The notes beneath the pieces were generated by a model. It was not told the DNA's origin, ran no database searches, and saw nothing but the letters and a program-made list of their open reading frames with translations. This document shows, piece by piece, positions 58,171-64,000 of a DNA stretch of 64,000 nucleotides; position 1 is the stretch's first letter; every line of letters begins with the position of its first letter. Made by a program: the position numbers and the translations under genes. Source of the DNA: Ceratotherium simum simum (Eukaryota > Chordata > Mammalia > Perissodactyla > Rhinocerotidae); NCBI RefSeq assembly GCF_000283155.1, contig NW_004454163.1:25178899-25242898 (forward strand), in the 5' to 3' direction.

Positions 58171-59639
58171 CTGAGCAGGGACCAGTGGGAAAATGAGGCA
58201 AAGTTATCTGGGAGAATAAACAGCCAGTCTTGAAGCCCATAGTGAAGATTGTGAACTTGATGAAGTGTTTTAAGGACTAAAATAATGGCATCAAAGATTA
58301 CTTCTTTAGAGATATCAAGAATCGACTGTACATAGGAAAATCATCACAAATTCAGGAAAAAGTTGAATATGATGGCAGAGTTCCAGATATGTTATGAGTA
58401 GTGGGGGCAAAGGAGAAAAGATGAGATGATTCCAAACAGAAAAGAGTAGATATTTAATTACTTAAACTGAATCTTAAGGAAAATTTATATTGCAAAAAAA
58501 TATGGAAACATAACTGAACTGTTTCAAAACCTAGAACACATTGAGCAAGTTGTTCAACCATTTTTCTTTTTTTAGGTTTTAAGTTATTGTTTAGTGTTTC
58601 ACAGGAAGACACTCGGCATCTTGCAGGAAACGTTGGTAGAGTGATGTCATGTTTGCATCAAACTCTCCCTAAAGCACACTGCAATGAAGGCCTACCTAGA
58701 GATGTGGTAACACATCACCGCCATTTCTCTTTGCCAACCGCAAATTCTCCCTCACAGCCTCACCCAAGTTCACCAATAGGAGTCATTCTGGTTGAGTTCT
58801 GTCCTTTCATATTAGGTTCTAACTGACAGCTGCAGGGTACATGGAACTTGGTAGAAACCCTTGTGCCTTCCCACATCTTGTGTGAACAAGTCCAGAAATA
58901 AATAGGAGGCAACATAAAAACCTGAGGTGAAAAAATAACTGGGAAATTTAATAAAGAAAAAATGACATGTTCAATTTGAGAATGAAATTGCTTTACCAGA
59001 ACAAAATTCAATAAGATTTGAAGTCCAGTGCCTTCAACGCTACCACAGTGCCCAACTTCCTGAGACATGAAGAAATCTGCCTTCCATTCTGAGCTGGAGT
59101 TTAAAGAGTCCTATTCATTAAAGAGCAAAGCAAAACAAACCAAAACAAAAAACAACTACTTGTTATAAGACTCCAAATCATTTGATGTTACCCAAAAAAA
59201 TACTTTAAAAGGAATGTTTCTTCAGTGCTTTTTTCTATGTTAAAGTTTATTAAATTTATTTTTCACATCACACACCTGAATGCTGTTCATTGAGCAAATA
59301 CTGCAATGATTCTTTTTAGATTCTCTGCTTTGCAGCTAAATCAATATTTTCTTGAAATGAAAATATAATTTGAATTCTCCAGAGGTCAAAAGTATTTTGA
59401 GGAAAAATACCTGTTGTAATTGCAACCCACTAGTTTGATGCCAAAATCAATGGCAGTGACTTTTCTCAGGAGAGGATTCCATTTAGCACGAGTTGCCCTC
59501 TGTCTTACTTCTTTCCATGAATAGATGAGGCTCATTCAATCCGTGTTCAAGGCCAGCTGCTATGCAAGGAGCAATAGTATTTAACATTAGGCCTTTATAG
59601 TTTTCTAAACTCGTCATGCCTGTGCTCTCCTCTATTCAC
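58171..59639. other. Unassigned intergenic sequence
   Basis: About 1.5 kb with no gene or named repeat recognised. Confidence 0.4.
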
Positions 59640-59745
59640 TAATTCTATGAGCACCTCGAAGGTAGGAAGCATGTCTTACTCTCTTTAACATCACCACAGT
59701 GTAACACAGTGCCTGGTAAACATTCAATAAATATTAGCTGACTCA
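59640..59745 (+). mobile_element. L2 LINE 3' end
   Basis: Contains tatgagcacctcgaaggtag, gaagcatgtcttactctctt, aacacagtgcctggtaaaca and ttcaataaatattagctgac, the sense L2 terminus. Confidence 0.75.
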
Positions 59746-59759
59746 ATGGAATAAATATG

Positions 59760-59905
59760 ACTAACCTCACTTTATAGGTGAGGCTACTAAGATCTAGAAA
59801 AAATAAGGAATGTGTCCAAGATCTTATAATAAGTAAAAAGCAGAACTAAGAATTATCCAGATCTTCTGATCCAAATCTTAATCTTCTCTTACTAGAACAT
59901 GCTGC
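59760..59905 (-). mobile_element. MIR SINE, diverged
   Basis: Reverse MIR order: cctcactttataggtgaggc, tactaagatctagaaaaaat, gtgtccaagatcttataata, then aagcagaactaagaattatc. Confidence 0.55.
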
Positions 59906-60435
59906 TCCAAGATTTGCCACACTAATGATTTCACTGGCTAAGATGAGATGCTATCTTCACACTCAATTCTATAGAAATGAGTAATATGGTAAACTCTAAT
60001 CAGTCTTTTGGAAGCAGGTGAGGCAATAGTAGTGAAAAACGTAAGAAGGGTCAATCTCACAGATTCAATCTCCACTCGTCCAACCCACACACCATTTAAT
60101 TATGGGTTTGTGTAATTTAAGAGTTTAGTTGAATTGATTAATAAGATGAGATACTTTCATCATTTTTGAGAAACACTTTCCTGTAAGAGATTATGGCTGT
60201 GCTCTTAATGGGCTCTTGACTCATCATGTACGGACCACTCTGAAGCTTGGACCTCTAGGATACCACTTCCCAGCATTATTGGAGTAATAAACCCATATTA
60301 TCTGGTCATGAAGCTCCAACTCTACTGTAAAATATGCTGCATAGTAATTTTAAAGATTGTTTCAAAACATTATGCCATATCTATAAAAACTTCCCAACTT
60401 GGTTAACAAAAAGAAAAAATGTTAGACTCTAGGGT
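59906..60435. other. Unassigned sequence
   Basis: No gene or repeat recognised. Confidence 0.4.
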
Positions 60436-60620
60436 AGGATTTCTTAAAGTGTGGGCCTGGACTAGCAGTATTACCTGGGAACTTGCTAGAAACACAAATT
60501 CTGAGGCCACAGCCAGACCTACTGGATCAGATACCCTAGGAAGAGGAGCCCAGCAATCTGTGTTAACAAGCCCTCCCTCTGGCTGATGCTGATGCTCACT
60601 CAAGTGTGAGAGCCACTGTT
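60436..60620. mobile_element. MER20-like hAT-Charlie DNA transposon
   Basis: Near full-length. Contains tcttaaagtgtgggcctgga, ctagcagtattacctgggaa, cttgctagaaacacaaattc, gacctactggatcagatacc, gcccagcaatctgtgttaac, gctgatgctgatgctcactc and the inverted end tgagagccactgt. Non-autonomous and without coding capacity. Confidence 0.8.
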
Positions 60621-62249
60621 CCGCAATACAGACTACAACTTTTTGGATCCTCAGCTAACAAAAAAATTAAAAACAAAAATAAATAAAAAAGACCTCCCCT
60701 AAGAAAAGAAGACAACCCAAATAGAGAAAGAGTGAGAGAGAAAGGGAGATAATTTTGTTCTCAGAGAGAATTACCAAGTGCCCCTAATAGATTGAATTCC
60801 AGGGCTTACATATCTAGCTAAATATTCCTTTGAGGTCCTAAGAAAATGTCTCTTTAAAGAGTCCTTTTGAGATTCACCATCTTGTACTGAGTGTAGTGCT
60901 GATGTTATCTTAAGTGACGTGTCTGTATTACTAATGTCAGGTGATTTTTTTTTTTGTTTTACAAAAGTTGTCCCTGTTAAAATTTGAAAAAACCATTTTT
61001 AAACATCTAGCACTTGATTTTGAGTCATTTGTTGGCAAAAATGACTCTTTTGGAAATGGCTATAATTTGATGGAGCTTTAGTTACTGGATTAATGTCTGA
61101 TGGGAAAATTACAAATGTAAATAAATTAGAATAGACCATGTTACTATTCAGGAGAAATTCTTTACATTCAAACACTAACTTTGTAATGTCAAAATAACCA
61201 GTAGGTATTAATCAGTATCTGGGCTATGTAAATATTTGCTCGTTTCCATAGTGATTGGCAAGCCCAGATCCAGAAAAAAAATCCACACATGTTATCACTT
61301 CCTAATAATATGATCATAAAAACACGACTCAGAGCAGACTGAGAGGAGAATAAACACCATTAATTAAAAGATTTATAAAATAGAGGAGGAGGTGACAAAC
61401 GAAGACTTGAGCCCAAAAATGCACAAAGGAGGTAAAACATACCTTTTTTTAATTCTGAAAGAAACTTGAGCAACCCTTAATTATCTTCCAAAATGCTATT
61501 TAGAATTTTCCAAAAATAAAACATCTGACAACTGCTCAAAGCACACCGCACCCCCACCCACAAAACATACACTTTTAAAGTGGATATACAGCCATGGCTG
61601 TGAAGTATGTTTGAAAAAAAGTGAGACTGTTGGCATTTCACTTGAAATCAACTGAGAAGTTCTTTACTAAAGAAGTGAGAAGCTTAAAGCTGTTTTCCCA
61701 AGCTTTAGGGGAGTACAGCCTATTACGGAGGAGAAGCATGTGGTCAAAGAGTAAATTAGTAGTGAGGTTCACACATTGCACGAGAAATCTACACAGGAAC
61801 CACAGTTGTCTTAAATAATCAGCCCCGCTAACGGGCCCTTGGTTATGAAATTTCTTCACAAAGCAGTCACCAGCGCAAAGGCTGTTTTTAGAAACACTTT
61901 GTTCTTCTGATATCTTCTGGGATAATGCAGCACCTTTTTTTTTCCTGAATGTTTTCTAAAAATAAAAACAAAGACAAAAAGCACAAACACACCCTCTAGC
62001 AGCAAGAGCAGAAATGAACATACCACAGCAGGTTATTTCAATAGATCCTTGGTTAAATAGACACTCGAGGGGAAAATGCAGACACAAGAGCCTACACGGA
62101 GAAAAGTCCAAATTGAAGATGATGCTGAATGATCCTTTTCTGAGCACATGGTAAGACCAAATTTAAAGCACCATAATAAAAAGAGAAATTGAAGGAATTG
62201 CACAGTGATTGGATACTATCTCATGCTGTATATATGCATATATATAAAT
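60621..62249. other. Mostly unassigned, candidate conserved noncoding island at 61620-61940
   Basis: No gene recognised. About 61620-61940 is repeat-poor and retains CpGs (ttacggagg, tgcacgag, ccccgctaacgggcc, cagcgcaaag). It contains a ccgctaacggg fold-back. A T-run lies at 60946-60954. Any regulatory role is speculation. Confidence 0.35.
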
Positions 62250-62353
62250 TAACATAAATTATAAAAGAAAATTTCCACTATGTTTAGTGAAGAATTCCTA
62301 AAAAAGCACAATACGCAGATCACTGAGAGATTTGACTCTGTAAATCAAGACAA
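62250..62353 (+). pseudogene. L1 LINE ORF2 fragment, left of the nested ERE
   Basis: The gaagaattcctaaaaaagca, caatacgcagatcactgaga block corresponds to the ORF2 C-terminal region of old L1. It continues at 62664 after the ERE. Confidence 0.5.
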
Positions 62354-62663
62354 TTTTTTTTTTTTTTGTAAGGAAGATCAGCCCTGAGCTAACGTCCATG
62401 CCAACCCTCCTCTTTTTGCTGAGGAAGACCGGCCCTGAGATAACATCTATTGCCAATTCTCCTCCTTTTTTTCCCTTTTTCTCCCCAAAGCCCCAGTAGA
62501 TAGTTGTATGTCATAGCTGCACATCCTTCTAGTTGCTGTATGTGGACGTGGCCTCAGCATGGCCAGAGAAGCGGTGCGTAGGTGCGTGCCCGGATCCGAA
62601 CCCCGGGCGCCAGTAGCAGAGCGCGCACTTAACCGCTAAGCCACGGGGCCGGCCCCAAGACAA
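62346..62663 (-). mobile_element. ERE SINE, nested in L1, with 8-bp target-site duplication
   Basis: Body 62354-62655 on the minus strand: head ggggccggccccgtggctta at the right end, gttcggatccgggcacgcac, a long central part (acatacaactatctactggg), two tail units, and poly(A), seen as the T-run at 62354-62367. The target caagacaa stands at 62346-62353 and 62656-62663. It is the longest ERE here and the full-length model for the copy hidden by the gap at 51864. Confidence 0.95.
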
Positions 62664-63415
62664 ATTTTTGTACAGAAAACTTAATGAGGAAAGTTAAGAT
62701 AAGCAGCAAACTGGGAGAAAATATATGCAAATACTATAATAGACAAACATTTTACATCTTTGATATGCAAAGAATTTCTGTAAATCAATAATGGAAACGG
62801 CAAGCAACAGAGGAAAGAAACAGATAAAAGAATGTACAGGAAAAAGATAGATCTAATAAACATATAAAAATATGGTCATTTCACAAATATTTAGTGACTT
62901 TATAGTTAGAAGAATAATTATAATATTTCCACCCACAGGTTGACAAAAATTTTAAAGATTAAAAATATCAAATGTTGTCAGACATGGACTCATTCACATA
63001 TTGTTGATACAAATGGATAGCATTTTTTTAGGAAATTTTTGCATCATCTTTCACAGTATGAAATGTATTGGGCTTTTGATCTAGCAATTCAACTTCTAGG
63101 AATCTATAGTACAGAAGTATGACATACTTGCTCAAAGATTCATGTACAAAGATGTACACTGTGGTATTTTGTAATGATGAAAAATTCAAAATAATCTAAA
63201 TGCCCTTCAAGAGTGGGATGGCTGAAGAAATTATAGTTTATGTAGAATATAGACTATTCAGAACCATTTTTAAAAGCTCCAAGATCTATTAACTAAATAA
63301 AGTAAGGCAAACTATTATAGGAATCACTCCTTAAGGGGAGAGTGAGATTAAGAAATGGAGGGAGTAAACGAAGGGAGACTTCTGTTTTTAACTTTGTGTA
63401 ACGTACAATTATTTT
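62664..63415 (+). pseudogene. L1 LINE ORF2 end and 3' UTR
   Basis: Contains gcagcaaactgggagaaaat, tctgtaaatcaataatggaa, gatctagcaattcaacttct, aggaatctatagtacagaag and caaagatgtacactgtggta, the ORF2 C-terminus and 3' UTR of an L1M element in order. Frame lost. Confidence 0.8.
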
Positions 63416-63680
63416 TTTAAAAATTTAAACTATGATAGAATATACATAACATAAGATTTCCCATTTTAACCATTTTTATGTGTACAGTTCAGTGGCATTA
63501 AGTACATTCACATTGCTGTGCAAACATCACCACCATTCATCTCCATAACTCTTTTCTTCTTCCCAAACTGGAACTCTGTACACATTAAATGTTAACTTTC
63601 ATTTCTCTCTCCCCTCAGCCTCTGGAAACCACCATTGTACTTTCTGTGTCTGTGAATTTGATTACTCTGGGTACCGTGAC
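63416..63680. mobile_element. L1 LINE 3' region fragment
   Basis: Contains gaatatacataacataagat, ttcccattttaaccattttt, atgtgtacagttcagtggca, attcacattgctgtgcaaac, atcaccaccattcatctcca and ccctcagcctctggaaacca, a familiar old L1 3' segment. Its relation to the preceding L1 is unclear. It may be a separate insertion. Confidence 0.75.
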
Positions 63681-64000
63681 AGAGTTCAGGACACACCATC
63701 CCCAAATATGGCAACTTGGCATATTGAATATCTAAGCTGAAGGAATTTGAGGTGCAGGAAGGATTTTCTGACTTTCCTCTGAAGCAGGTCATAAGACTCT
63801 CATGTGGGAGATGCCTTCTCTATCCCTGGAGGAAAGGAAGAGTATCAAGTATCCCTGAAGAGAGAGGAACACCAAGAGGAATCTGAACAAACAGGGCTGC
63901 TGTTTCCCTACTTTACTATGCTTAGCTCATACCTATCATGTTGTCCTATCACATTTTCCCACAACTTTCCTCTCTTCATCAAACCTAGCACACAAACACT
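63681..64000. other. Unassigned sequence to the window end
   Basis: No gene or repeat recognised. Confidence 0.4.

Overview
This is mammalian nuclear DNA from a perissodactyl (horse, rhinoceros or tapir). The diagnostic evidence is five copies of the tRNA-derived SINE family ERE (equine repetitive element), recognised by the GGCCGGCC...GTGGTTAAG head, the GGTTCGGATCC B-box-like core and the TTAGCTCAGG/CTTCCTC tail. ERE is restricted to odd-toed ungulates. The rest of the repeat content is ordinary eutherian background: MIR, L2, old L1 3' ends, MLT1-type LTRs, MER5A, a MER20-like element, Tigger and a hAT remnant. I cannot decide the species from sequence alone.

I find no protein-coding gene, no convincing exon, no functional RNA gene, no CpG island and no promoter. 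The longest open frames (about 155-190 codons) lie in repeats or in low-complexity, purine- or pyrimidine-biased DNA and resemble no family I know. The window is best read as intergenic or deep intronic DNA. A 100-N assembly gap sits at 51864-51963.

Layout: 0-4 kb holds a very young local templated insertion (247-431, copied in inverse orientation from 1523-1643), an LTR, L2 and MIR. From 4 to 16 kb there are MIRs, one ERE, MER5A, L2 and L1 pieces and a long GA tract. From 16 to 26 kb there are L1, L2 and MIR fragments and a second local inverted duplication (23622-23794 and 24553-24726). From 26 to 42 kb the DNA is mostly unassigned, with one ERE carrying perfect target-site duplications, a strong G-quadruplex motif and scattered MIR and L1. 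From 42 to 53 kb lie a 1.3-kb antisense L2, a decayed hAT transposase, four LTR-type repeats and the gapped ERE. From 53 to 64 kb there is a candidate conserved noncoding island, L1 3' ends, an ERE, a nearly full-length Tigger element, a MER20-like element and an ERE nested inside an L1.

There is no gene system to describe. The most interesting structures are the two local inverted duplications, above all the first: 121 of 121 bases identical to its source, with a 17-bp target duplication and an A-rich tail. Next come a few repeat-poor, CpG-retaining islands that could be distal regulatory elements. Repeat names come from memory of family consensus sequences, and boundaries of old elements are approximate.
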